A stretch of DNA of 61,221 nt from an uncultured Ectothiorhodospiraceae bacterium (GTDB taxonomy: Bacteria; Pseudomonadota; Gammaproteobacteria; XJ16; Halofilaceae), in NCBI GenBank assembly GCA_913055615.1, contig CAJXKK010000016.1, forward strand, positions 1-61,221. The letters are read 5' to 3'. Shown piece after piece: positions 1 through 7,296 of the stretch. Under the pieces are notes generated by a model. The model did no database searches, was not told the origin of the DNA, and worked only from the letters and a program-made list of their open reading frames with translations. How positions within the stretch are numbered: position 1 is the first letter of the stretch; the number at the start of each line of letters is the position of its first letter. The position numbers and the translations under genes were made by a program.

Positions 1-144
1 GGGGGGACGGGGCACCAATGGCTGGCCTGGGATCGTGGGTGCGGGCCACGACCGGGGGAGTCAGGCCAGTGCCAGAGGGGGCACGGCGTTGCCGTCGATT
101 CCCGCGTCGGCGTCGTACGCCCGCGTCATCGGCGGAACCCTTGT
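1..144. other. Window edge, no gene identified
   Basis: GC-rich sequence downstream of the EF-hand gene. I see no convincing coding frame, hairpin or repeat here. It may hold the end of the EF-hand transcript, but no terminator with a T tract is visible. Confidence 0.4.
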
Positions 145-435
145 TCAGTTTTCGGCGTTTCGAACTCCGGATGCGCTCAACTCCTCGTGTCGCAGGAATT
201 CACTCCACACCAGTGTACCATCGGAATCGCGATCGAACTTGGCGAAGTGCGCTGCCAGCCCGGGATTCGACTCCGCTTCGCGGCGGCTGATCCGATCATC
301 GTCGTTGCGATCAAGGCGCTCGAATTCGGCCTGCGCCCGTTTCTCCAGATCCCCGGTCGGCGTCGCCGTGGCGGCGAGCAGCGCGCCGGAGATCAGGATC
401 AGCCCGAGTGTAGTCGTGATCCGGGCCGCTTTCAT
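145..435 (-). CDS. Secreted EF-hand domain protein
   Basis: A 96-residue protein. It opens with a signal peptide: a basic start (MKAAR), a hydrophobic stretch and an AATA-type cleavage region near residue 24. The rest holds two EF-hand loops, one beginning DRNDDDR and ending in Glu, the other DRDSDGT ending in Glu. Both have the Asp/Asn ligands at positions 1, 3 and 5 and a Glu at position 12. It should be a periplasmic or exported Ca2+-binding protein, possibly a calcium buffer or sensor; no enzymatic domain is present. A GGGGAAG ribosome site lies just upstream of the ATG. The upstream region carries a sigma54-type promoter and two GlrR-type sites, so the GlrK/GlrR system encoded 1.2 kb away may control it. 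The family is clear; the role is not. Confidence 0.8.
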   Translation of the reverse strand: MKAARITTTLGLILISGALLAATATPTGDLEKRAQAEFERLDRNDDDRISRREAESNPGLAAHFAKFDRDSDGTLVWSEFLRHEELSASGVRNAEN

Positions 436-513
436 GCATTCTTCCCCTGCGTCTGTTCGTTGCCGTGTACCGCTTGATCAGCGCCCGTATCAATCGCTGC
501 TCGACTACCGTGA

Positions 514-530
514 TGCAGACGTCGTGCCAA
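514..530 (-). promoter_or_regulatory. Putative sigma54 promoter of the EF-hand gene
   Basis: Read on the minus strand the site is TTGGCACGACGTCTGCA. It matches the sigma54 consensus TGGCACG-N4-TTGC with one mismatch (CTGC for TTGC). The invariant GG (528-527) and GC (516-515) are exactly 10 nt apart. Transcription would begin near 503, leaving a leader of about 68 nt before the EF-hand start codon. An A/T-rich tract just upstream (about 530-552) could help DNA bending. Confidence 0.65.
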
Positions 531-633
531 TTTATTATGATCTTTTTTTTCAGTGAGTTATGAACGCTCTGGCCGTCCCGGGCCAATACCGCCGCGCGCA
601 ACGGGCAGCCACTGCCACCCGCACCGCCAAAAC

Positions 634-651
634 TGTCGCCCAGCGGCGACA
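634..651. promoter_or_regulatory. GlrR-type binding site 1 (TGTC-N10-GACA)
   Basis: TGTC at 634-637 and GACA at 648-651 are separated by exactly 10 nt. This is the published consensus for E. coli GlrR at sigma54 promoters such as glmY. The centre lies about 139 bp upstream of the predicted start of transcription, a normal distance for a sigma54 enhancer. Confidence 0.65.
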
Positions 652-700
652 CACGTTTCAAGCGAAAGCTGCAAGTCACTGATTCAATGGGCTATCACGC

Positions 701-718
701 TGTCGCCGTTGAGCGACA
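701..718. promoter_or_regulatory. GlrR-type binding site 2 (TGTC-N10-GACA)
   Basis: A second perfect TGTC (701-704) N10 GACA (715-718) half-site pair, centred 67 bp from the first and about 206 bp upstream of the predicted sigma54 start site. Paired upstream sites are typical for this activator class. The rest of 436-787 holds no gene that I can support. Confidence 0.65.
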
Positions 719-787
719 GGACTCATTTTCACGGGCAGAATGTGAGCAACAATACGGCCATCCGATCCGGACGACGAAGACACGATC

Positions 788-1504
788 ATGGCGAGTGAAA
801 CCACGTCGATGCATGCGCCGATGGATTACCCCACCCGTGCCCCGGTCCGGGGCACGGCCGTGACCGTGAGACCACTCGCCCCGGCGGATGACCTGGCCGC
901 ACTCTACGCCGCATCCCATGGCGATCCCGACACGCAGACGCTGTGGACGTGGATGCCGTATGGCCCATTCGCCGACCGCGGCGCAATGGGGGCATGGCTG
1001 GAGACCTGCGCGGCGAGCATGGATCCGGCGTTCCGCGTGGTGGTCGAGCGCGCCAGCGGGCGGCCACTCGGTATGGTGAGCTACCTGAACATCGAACCCT
1101 GGCACCAGCGACTGGAACTCGGCCATATCTGGTACGCCCCGGCCATGCAGCGCACGCGGGCGAACACCGAGGTGATCCGGCTGCTGCTGGGGGAGGCGTT
1201 CGATCGCCTGGGCTGTCGCCGCGTGGAATGGAAGTGCGACGCCCTGAACGCGCGCTCGCGGGCCGCGGCCCTGCGCCTGGGATTCCGGTTTGAGGGCGTA
1301 TTCCGCCAGCACATGATCATCAAGGGCCGCAATCGCGACACCGCCTGGTTCGCGCTGGTGGACCGGGACTGGCCCGCGGCGCGCGAGCATATGGACCGCT
1401 GGCTGGCCGTGGACGGGGACGGCCTCTCACTGACCGCCCTGAACCGGCCTCTGGTCGAGGGGTTTTACGATCCGGCGCCCAGCGACCAGCAGCCAGACCG
1501 CTGA
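788..1504 (+). CDS. GNAT N-acetyltransferase, RimJ/RimL-type
   Basis: A 238-residue protein of the Acetyltransf_3 (RimL-like) branch of GNAT. It would move an acetyl group from acetyl-CoA to a protein N-terminus or small amine. Diagnostic stretches are the early TVRPLAPADD, the core GMVSYLNIEP followed by LELGHIWY, the acetyl-CoA loop around QRTRANTEV, and the late NARSRAAALRLGFRFEG ending in a DTAWFALVDRDW segment. Residues 1-25 and the last 40 lie outside the fold. No strong ribosome site precedes the ATG at 788, so the later Met at residue 8 is also possible. The gene stands alone and diverges from the EF-hand gene; the GlrR-type sites lie between them. Substrate unknown. Confidence 0.8.
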   Translation: MASETTSMHAPMDYPTRAPVRGTAVTVRPLAPADDLAALYAASHGDPDTQTLWTWMPYGPFADRGAMGAWLETCAASMDPAFRVVVERASGRPLGMVSYLNIEPWHQRLELGHIWYAPAMQRTRANTEVIRLLLGEAFDRLGCRRVEWKCDALNARSRAAALRLGFRFEGVFRQHMIIKGRNRDTAWFALVDRDWPAAREHMDRWLAVDGDGLSLTALNRPLVEGFYDPAPSDQQPDR

Positions 1505-1596
1505 TCGACTACTGCGGCACGGCCACTGATATCACGCCAGAACGCGAAACAACGGGCATCGGCAGGACGCAGGCCGGGACGCCCCGCCCTCCAACG

Positions 1597-1624
1597 GAAA
1601 AAGCCCCGCTCCGAAGAGCGGGGC
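1597..1624 (-). terminator. Rho-independent terminator after glrR
   Basis: On the minus strand, GCCCCGCTC and GAGCGGGGC form a 9-bp stem closed by a TTCG tetraloop (1603-1624), followed by five T. It lies 19 bp past the glrR stop codon and ends the yebC-ruvCA-glrK-qseG-glrR operon. Confidence 0.85.
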
Positions 1625-1642
1625 CACACCAGGGGGGGGAGA

Positions 1643-2980
1643 TCACCCCACGTGCTTGAAATCACCCGGGTCGATGTCATGGCGCGAGAGCAGCTTGTAG
1701 AACTCGGAACGGTTGCGCTGGGCCACGCGGGCGGCCTCGCTGACGTTGCCCTCGGTCAGTTTCAGCAGGCGCACGAGGTAATCGCGCGTGAACCGGGCCC
1801 GGGCATCGGCCACCGAGGGCAACGCGGCGGCCTCATCACCCAGGCTCCGCCGGACCTGTTCGGCGGTGATCACCGTGCCCGGCGCAAGCGCGACGTGCTG
1901 CTCGACGACATTGTCGAGCTGACGCACGTTGCCCGGCCAGCGTGCCGCGACCATGCGCTCCATCGCCTCGGGGGCATACACCTTGACCCGCTCGCGGTCG
2001 CGCTCGGCCAGCGCACGCAGGCGCCGATTGATGAGCAGCGGGATATCCTCGTGGCGTTCGCGCAGCGGCGGCAGCTGCAGCTCGATCACATTCAGGCGAT
2101 AGAACAGGTCTTCGCGGAATTCGCCGGCGGCGATCGCCTCATCAAGCTGGCGGTGCGTGGCGGAGAGGATACGCACATCGATCGGGAAGTCCCGCGTACC
2201 ACCGACCGGGCGCACGCGCCGCTCCTGCAGCACGCGCAGAAGCTTGACCTGCAGCGCGAGCGGCATATCACCGATCTCGTCGAGCAGCAGGGTGCCGCCG
2301 TCGGCCGAACGGATCAGACCTGTGGTCGCATGCTGCGCACCGGTGAAAGCCCCGCGCTCGTGCCCCATCAATTCGGATTCGAGCAGGCCCTCGGGCATGG
2401 CGCCGCAGTTGATGGCGACGAACGGCCCGTCGCGCCGGGGGCTGGCTCGGTGCATGGCGCGCGCAAGCAGTTCCTTGCCGGTCCCGCTTTCGCCCCGGAT
2501 CAGTACGCTGGTGCCGGTGGCCGCCACGCGACGCCCCTGCTCCAGCAGTTCCTCCATGCGCGGGCTGCGGGTGATGATCCCGGCCCGCCAGTCATCCGGC
2601 ACGTCGGCATGGGCTGTGAGGTTCAGGGCCCGCTCGAGCTCGTACATCAACTCATCGCGGTCGACCGGCTTGGTAAGGAAGGCCACCGCTCCATGCTGCG
2701 TCGCGCTGACCGCATCCGGGATCGTGCCGTGCGCGGTCAATAGCAGCACCGGCACGCCCGGCTGCCGGCGCTGCAGTTCGCGCAGCAGGCCGAGACCATC
2801 CATGCCATCCATGCGCAGATCAGTGATGACGGCATCGGGGACCGACTGCTCCACGCGTGCCAGTGCGGCGCTGGCCGAATCCGCGGTCTGGACCGTATAA
2901 CCCGCGGACTGCAGCCGGATATCGAGCAGTCGCAGCAGCGAGGGGTCGTCATCGACGACCAGGATGTGGCCCGCCTTCAT
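1643..2980 (-). CDS. glrR: Sigma54-dependent response regulator GlrR (QseF)
   Basis: A 445-residue NtrC-family activator. The receiver domain (1-120) has the phospho-acceptor Asp54 in VITDLRMDG and a conserved Lys in LTKPVD. The AAA+ domain (about 135-370) has Walker A GESGTGKE at 163-170, the sigma54-contact loop GAFTGA at 210-215 and Walker B LLLDEIGD. A Fis-type helix-turn-helix sits in the last 50 residues (NVSEAARVAQRNRSEF). It should activate sigma54 promoters when phosphorylated by the kinase encoded upstream. The start overlaps the qseG-like stop by 4 bp. GlrR of enterobacteria binds TGTC-N10-GACA, and two such sites stand before the EF-hand gene in this window. The assignment rests on domain order plus the glrK-qseG-glrR arrangement. 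Confidence 0.92.
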   Translation of the reverse strand: MKAGHILVVDDDPSLLRLLDIRLQSAGYTVQTADSASAALARVEQSVPDAVITDLRMDGMDGLGLLRELQRRQPGVPVLLLTAHGTIPDAVSATQHGAVAFLTKPVDRDELMYELERALNLTAHADVPDDWRAGIITRSPRMEELLEQGRRVAATGTSVLIRGESGTGKELLARAMHRASPRRDGPFVAINCGAMPEGLLESELMGHERGAFTGAQHATTGLIRSADGGTLLLDEIGDMPLALQVKLLRVLQERRVRPVGGTRDFPIDVRILSATHRQLDEAIAAGEFREDLFYRLNVIELQLPPLRERHEDIPLLINRRLRALAERDRERVKVYAPEAMERMVAARWPGNVRQLDNVVEQHVALAPGTVITAEQVRRSLGDEAAALPSVADARARFTRDYLVRLLKLTEGNVSEAARVAQRNRSEFYKLLSRHDIDPGDFKHVG

Positions 2981-3486
2981 TCGGTAACGCCTCCGCTGCC
3001 ATCGACATCGGCGCCATTACCCCGCATCTGACGCTCCAGCGCCGTCAATTCCTGGATTTGCTGCTGCAGCCGGCGATTGCGTTCGGCCAGACCACTCGTT
3101 TTGCGCCGCAGTTCCAGCTGCCTGCGCAGATGCCGCAGTTCCAGGCGCACCAGTGCGCGCGTCGGTGCATCGAGCTCGGTCGAGCGGGTCGCCAGCGATT
3201 CCAGCGCATCGCGGGCGGCAACCGGATCGTGCCCCTCGTGCGCGGGCGTCGCCAGCCACAGGGCGTGGCGCAGCAGTGCGCTGGCCTCTTCAATCGGGGC
3301 CGGTCGCCGTGCCGGCATGGTGGCCAGTTCGTCAGCCGATGCGACCGCCAGTCGATCCGAGAAGAAGAGCATTTCCGCGACGGGCGGCTCCGGGCGCGAG
3401 CCGTCGCGGGTGGATTGCTCCGCGCTAAAGCGTACGCAACCCGTGAGCGCGACCACCGCGATGACGAGCATGGGCCCTGCCTTCAT
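2977..3486 (-). CDS. qseG: QseG-like lipoprotein of the Glr system
   Basis: A 169-residue protein starting with a lipoprotein signal: a hydrophobic stretch then lipobox LTGC, with the acylated Cys at residue 17. The middle is Ala/Leu/Arg-rich helix, and residues about 115-160 (RHLRRQLELRRK, NRRLQQQIQEL) predict a coiled coil. In E. coli the outer-membrane lipoprotein QseG lies between the kinase and regulator genes and modulates the kinase. Here it occupies the same position and overlaps glrK and glrR by 4 bp each. Sequence similarity to enterobacterial QseG looks weak by eye, so the name rests mainly on position, lipobox and coiled coil. Confidence 0.65.
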   Translation of the reverse strand: MKAGPMLVIAVVALTGCVRFSAEQSTRDGSRPEPPVAEMLFFSDRLAVASADELATMPARRPAPIEEASALLRHALWLATPAHEGHDPVAARDALESLATRSTELDAPTRALVRLELRHLRRQLELRRKTSGLAERNRRLQQQIQELTALERQMRGNGADVDGSGGVTE

Positions 3487-4955
3487 TCGCTTCCCCCGAT
3501 ACGTGGCCGTTGCTGGGCGTACAGCGTCATACGGATATGGGCTCCCGGATACTCGCCGTCAACAATCTCGACGCGCCCATCATGGGCCCGCGCACAGTCA
3601 CGCACCACGGACAGGCCGACACCGGTACCACGGACATGGCCCTGCGGTGAGCCGTCGCCCTGGAAAAACGGCTCGAACACGTGCGGGCGCTCACCGGGCG
3701 GGATCCCCGGGCCCTCGTCGGCCACCTCGATGATCAAGCGCTGGCCGCGGCGCCTGGCGCGCACGTGGAGCGCCCCACCCTCGGGCGAGAAACGGATCGC
3801 GTTGCCGATCAGATTCGATACCGCGCTCTGCAGCAGTGACCGGAAGCCCTCGAAACCGCGTGCATCCGCCTGCCGCTCGACCTCGAGACGCGCGCGGCTG
3901 ATCGCGAGCCGATGACGCGCGATGGCCTCGTCGATGAGGGCGGCGGGATCGATGTGCTCCGGTTTCCGGGACAGGTCGCGGGCACTCAGAACCAGCAGAT
4001 TCTCGATCAGCTCCTGCAATTCGACGCTGGAACCGCGCAGGATATCCACGATCTCCCGATGGGCGGGGGAGTCCGCGCCGACCGCCCCATCAGCGATCAA
4101 CTCCGTGCCCTCGCGGATCGCGGACAGGGGCGTCTTCAGTTCGTGCGACATATGCCGCAGGAAACGGTTCTTCTCCGCCTCCGAGCGATCCAGGCGCACC
4201 CGCAGGCGCTCCAGCTCCTCGCCCAGATCGAGGATCTCCGGTGGCCCGCCTACGGCGATGGGCGCGGAAGGCTCGACCGCACCGAGACTGCGGATCGCAC
4301 GGCCCAGCCGGCCAATCGGGCGCAGGATCAACCAGGCGAACAGGACCGTCAGGGCGATCGTGATGGGCACGAGGGTCACCGTCAGCCAGAACAGGAATTC
4401 GCGCACGCGGGACGACTCGACCTCGAGTGAATCGAGTTCGGTGCGGATGGCCGAATCCGCCGCGCCGGCGATCTCGGTGGCGAGTTCGCGCATGCGGGCG
4501 AAACGCTCCAGCGCCGCGGTCAGGGATTCGCTCGACGGGTCCGCTGCCTCGACGGCCCCGGTTACCGACTCCGCGATGGCCCGAAGGTCCTGACGCGCGT
4601 CCGCGGCCCCGGGATCGAGGCTCACGGAGACCAGTGAGTCCAGCGTCCCGATCAACTGCGTGTGGCGCTCCTGATAGAGGCCGATCAGCTCCCCGCGCCC
4701 CAGGATCCGGTACTGGCGGGCGTTGCGCTCCATCTGCAGCAGCTGGGTCTCCAGCGCCTGCCCCTGGCGCACGAGGATGACGCTATCGCGCACGAGCTGT
4801 TCGCTTCGCCGCGTGAGGCGATCCAGATAGACCGAGCCGCCGATCACCGCGACCAGCAGCGGCAGGGCGACCAGCGCGAAGCCGGCCACCACCAGCGTGA
4901 CCATGGAATAGAGCCGGCGCCGCCCCCGCACCGCACCCCGCCGCCGCTCCATCAA
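3483..4955 (-). CDS. glrK: Sensor histidine kinase GlrK (QseE)
   Basis: A 490-residue membrane kinase. Transmembrane segments are at about 17-42 and 188-212, enclosing a largely helical periplasmic domain of about 145 residues. A HAMP-like linker follows (213-265). The phospho-acceptor His271 sits in RHMSHELKTP. The ATPase domain has the N box SNLIGNAIRFSPEGG, the G1 box VADEGPGIP, an F box FEPFFQ and the G2 box GTGVGLSVV. It should phosphorylate the regulator encoded two genes downstream. The start overlaps the ruvA stop by 4 bp, so translation is probably coupled to recombination genes, which is unusual. The signal is unknown; enterobacterial GlrK responds to envelope state. Confidence 0.9.
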   Translation of the reverse strand: MMERRRGAVRGRRRLYSMVTLVVAGFALVALPLLVAVIGGSVYLDRLTRRSEQLVRDSVILVRQGQALETQLLQMERNARQYRILGRGELIGLYQERHTQLIGTLDSLVSVSLDPGAADARQDLRAIAESVTGAVEAADPSSESLTAALERFARMRELATEIAGAADSAIRTELDSLEVESSRVREFLFWLTVTLVPITIALTVLFAWLILRPIGRLGRAIRSLGAVEPSAPIAVGGPPEILDLGEELERLRVRLDRSEAEKNRFLRHMSHELKTPLSAIREGTELIADGAVGADSPAHREIVDILRGSSVELQELIENLLVLSARDLSRKPEHIDPAALIDEAIARHRLAISRARLEVERQADARGFEGFRSLLQSAVSNLIGNAIRFSPEGGALHVRARRRGQRLIIEVADEGPGIPPGERPHVFEPFFQGDGSPQGHVRGTGVGLSVVRDCARAHDGRVEIVDGEYPGAHIRMTLYAQQRPRIGGSE

Positions 4956-5566
4956 CGCGCAGCGGCCTGAAGGGCGCGGCGGATAATATCCTCCGTCGAG
5001 AGACCGTTCGTATCGATCGCACGGATCATCTTCGCCGCTTCCGCCTGGCGATAGCCCAGCGCCACCAGTGCGCTGGTCGCGTCGGTCACCGGATCGGCCG
5101 GCGTCCCATCATCGGCCGCCGGCGCCTGCCCCGCGCTGGCCGGCAACGCGTCGCGCAGATCGGTATCGCTGAGGCGATCGCGCATCTCGACGATCAGGCG
5201 CTCGGCCGTCTTCTTGCCGATGCCCGGCAATTTCGTCAGGGCGGTGACGTCATCGGTCTCGATGCAGCGCGCGAAATCGTCGGCGCTCATGCCGGAGAGG
5301 ACCGCCAACGCCATCTTGGCGCCGACGCCGGACACCTTGAGCAGGGCGCGGAACAGCCGCCGCTCGGACTCGCGGGCGAACGCGAACAGCAGATGGGCAT
5401 CCTCGCGCACCACGTGGTGGGTGAACAGCGTCACCGTCTCACCCACCGCCGGCAGGTCGTAGAACGTGGACAAAGGGGCCTCGAGCTCGTAGCCGACGCC
5501 GCCGACGTCGATCATGAGGCCCGGCGGCTGTTTGGACACGAGCGTGCCGCGGAGTCTGCCGATCAT
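4952..5566 (-). CDS. ruvA: Holliday junction DNA helicase subunit RuvA
   Basis: 204 residues, the usual length. RuvA binds four-way junctions and loads the RuvB motor. The N-terminal OB fold starts [10 protein letters not shown] and contains DVGGVGYEL. Two helix-hairpin-helix motifs are visible ([13 protein letters not shown] and [13 protein letters not shown]). The C-terminal UBA-like domain that touches RuvB ([16 protein letters not shown]) follows an acidic Ala/Asp linker. The gene overlaps ruvC by 4 bp upstream and glrK by 4 bp downstream. In most gammaproteobacteria ruvB comes next; here it is replaced by the glrK-qseG-glrR genes, so ruvB must be elsewhere in the genome. The RuvB-contact domain looks intact. 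Confidence 0.95.
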   Translation of the reverse strand: MIGRLRGTLVSKQPPGLMIDVGGVGYELEAPLSTFYDLPAVGETVTLFTHHVVREDAHLLFAFARESERRLFRALLKVSGVGAKMALAVLSGMSADDFARCIETDDVTALTKLPGIGKKTAERLIVEMRDRLSDTDLRDALPASAGQAPAADDGTPADPVTDATSALVALGYRQAEAAKMIRAIDTNGLSTEDIIRRALQAAAR

Positions 5567-6093
5567 TTCCAGCGTACCGATTTGCGCCGGCGCGCGGCGG
5601 AGAGCACCGGTGCCGGGCGCGTGCGTGCGTGGGCATGGCAGAGCGCGATGCCGAGGGCATCGGCCGCGTCCGCCTGCAGCGTCCCGCTCAGGCCCAGCAG
5701 CACCTTGACCATGTGCTGGACCTGTTCCTTGCCGGCACCGCCGACACCGACCAGCGTCTGCTTAACGAGCCGCGCCGGATACTCGCCCACCGGGAGTTCC
5801 GCGGCCACCCCGGCACAGATGGCGGCGCCGCGCGCCTGGCCGAGCTTGAGCGCCGACATGGCGTTGCGCGCCACGAACACCTCCTCGATACCCATCTCGG
5901 CGGGCCCGTGCTCGAGGATCACACCGGCGACCTCGCGCTGGATCACGCCCAGGCGCTCGGGCAGCGACCCGCTCCCGGTGGCGATGGCGCCGTGGGCGAC
6001 GTGGTGGCTGCTGCGGCCATCACTGTCGATCACGCCCCAGCCGGTCGTGACCGAACCGGGATCGATACCGATGATGCGGACGGATTCGGCCAC
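5563..6093 (-). CDS. ruvC: Crossover junction endodeoxyribonuclease RuvC
   Basis: 176 residues. RuvC resolves Holliday junctions by paired nicks. The acidic catalytic residues are recognisable: Asp in IIGIDPG, Glu in MGIEEVF, and two Asp in the late [15 protein letters not shown] segment. The basic [15 protein letters not shown] stretch is the junction-binding part. It follows yebC by 15 bp and overlaps ruvA by 4 bp, the conserved yebC-ruvC-ruvA order. The C-terminus is Arg/Lys-rich, which is common. Confidence 0.95.
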   Translation of the reverse strand: MAESVRIIGIDPGSVTTGWGVIDSDGRSSHHVAHGAIATGSGSLPERLGVIQREVAGVILEHGPAEMGIEEVFVARNAMSALKLGQARGAAICAGVAAELPVGEYPARLVKQTLVGVGGAGKEQVQHMVKVLLGLSGTLQADAADALGIALCHAHARTRPAPVLSAARRRKSVRWK

Positions 6094-6108
6094 GCGCGGT
6101 TCGCCCGT

Positions 6109-6855
6109 TCAGCCGGTCGCGGCGACGGATTCGGCCGCGAACGAGGCGTTCGTGTAGACGTTCTGGACGTCGTCGAGGTCATCGAGCATCTCGAGCAACT
6201 TGAGCGTGCGCTCCGCGTCGTCGCCGCTGAGTTCGGTCGCGTTCTGCGGGCGCATGGTCACCTCGGCCTCCTCCGGCTCAAGGCCGGCCGCGATCAGGGC
6301 ATCACGCACCGTCGAAAACGATTCCGGATCAACGAGCACATCCATCGAGCCGTCGTCATTCGTCTCCAGTTCATCGGCGCCGGCCTCCAGCGCGGCCTCC
6401 ATCAGGGCATCCTCGTCGGTGGCCGGCGGGTAGCTGATCACGCCGGTATAGGTGAACAGGAAAGCGACCGAGCCGTCCGTGCCGAGATTGCCGCCGTGTT
6501 TCGAGAACGCGTGGCGCACCTCGGCCACGGTGCGATTGCGGTTATCGGTCATGCAATCGACCATGATCGCCGCCCCGCCCGGACCATAGCCCTCAAAGCG
6601 TGCCTCTTCGTAGGCCTCGCCCTCGAGTTCGCCGGCGCCCTTCTGGCGCGCGCGCTCGACGTTGTCCTTGGGCATGTTGGCGGCATAGGCCTTGTCGATC
6701 GCCAGCCGCAGGCGCGGATTCCAGTCGGGATCGGGGCTGCCGGTGCGCGCGGCGACCATGATCTCGCGACTCATGCGCGAGAAGATCTTGCCGCGTTTTT
6801 TGTCCTCCGCGGCCTTCTTGTGCTTGATGTTCGCCCACTTGCTGTGTCCGGCCAT
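6109..6855 (-). CDS. yebC: YebC/PmpR-family protein (TACO1-like)
   Basis: 248 residues from the ATG at 6855, chosen because the conserved family start [18 protein letters not shown] lies there with a GGGGAGG ribosome site just upstream; the longer frame back to 6969 is not supported. Further family marks are [24 protein letters not shown] and the [15 protein letters not shown] segment. YebC proteins occur widely; some act as DNA-binding regulators and others help ribosomes through proline-rich stretches, so the exact role here is open. It is the first gene of the leftward operon with ruvC, ruvA and the glr genes. Confidence 0.93.
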   Translation of the reverse strand: MAGHSKWANIKHKKAAEDKKRGKIFSRMSREIMVAARTGSPDPDWNPRLRLAIDKAYAANMPKDNVERARQKGAGELEGEAYEEARFEGYGPGGAAIMVDCMTDNRNRTVAEVRHAFSKHGGNLGTDGSVAFLFTYTGVISYPPATDEDALMEAALEAGADELETNDDGSMDVLVDPESFSTVRDALIAAGLEPEEAEVTMRPQNATELSGDDAERTLKLLEMLDDLDDVQNVYTNASFAAESVAATG

Positions 6856-6970
6856 GCCGCGCAAACCTCCCCGAAATCTGACCATGCAGTGTAGCAGGCC
6901 GGGCATCGCGCGAGCAGCCGGGCGGCGGGGGCGACGCGCGTCATGAAGTGCGCGATCGTATCCATTCAAC

Positions 6971-7103
6971 GTAGGCCGGCTTTGCGCGGTCCACGGCAGT
7001 ACAGGCCGGCCCGGAGCATTTCACCGCGCAATGCCGGCATTCCCCGGCGGCGTGCGAGGGTGCATGGCCGAAAGGCAACGTGCGCCGGGGAAAACCGGCC
7101 TAC
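6971..7103. repeat. 133-bp palindromic-ended repeat, copy 1
   Basis: Begins GTAGGCCGG and ends CCGGCCTAC, so the two ends are inverted copies. The interior shares long stretches with a second copy 60 bp away, including the GCGCAATGCCGGCATTCC region. No coding capacity. It resembles a small non-autonomous, MITE-like element lying between yebC and the nudB fusion. Confidence 0.75.
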
Positions 7104-7163
7104 GTTTTCCCGCCTCACGCCTCCCTCGATATCAAACGACGCCCCGGCGCGAGCGGCAGCACC

Positions 7164-7296
7164 GTAGGCCCGTTTTGCGCGGCCCGTGACGATGGATACC
7201 GGCCCGGAACGTATCGCCGCGCAATGCCGGCATTCCCCGGCGGCGTGCGGCGGCGCATGGCCGAAAGGCAACGGGCGCCGGGGAAAACCGGCCTAC
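7164..7296. repeat. 133-bp palindromic-ended repeat, copy 2
   Basis: Same length and orientation as copy 1. It starts GTAGGCCCG and ends CCGGCCTAC. The final bases overlap the end of the NudB/hydrolase gene: the CTA at 7293-7295 read on the minus strand is its TAG stop codon. Confidence 0.75.
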
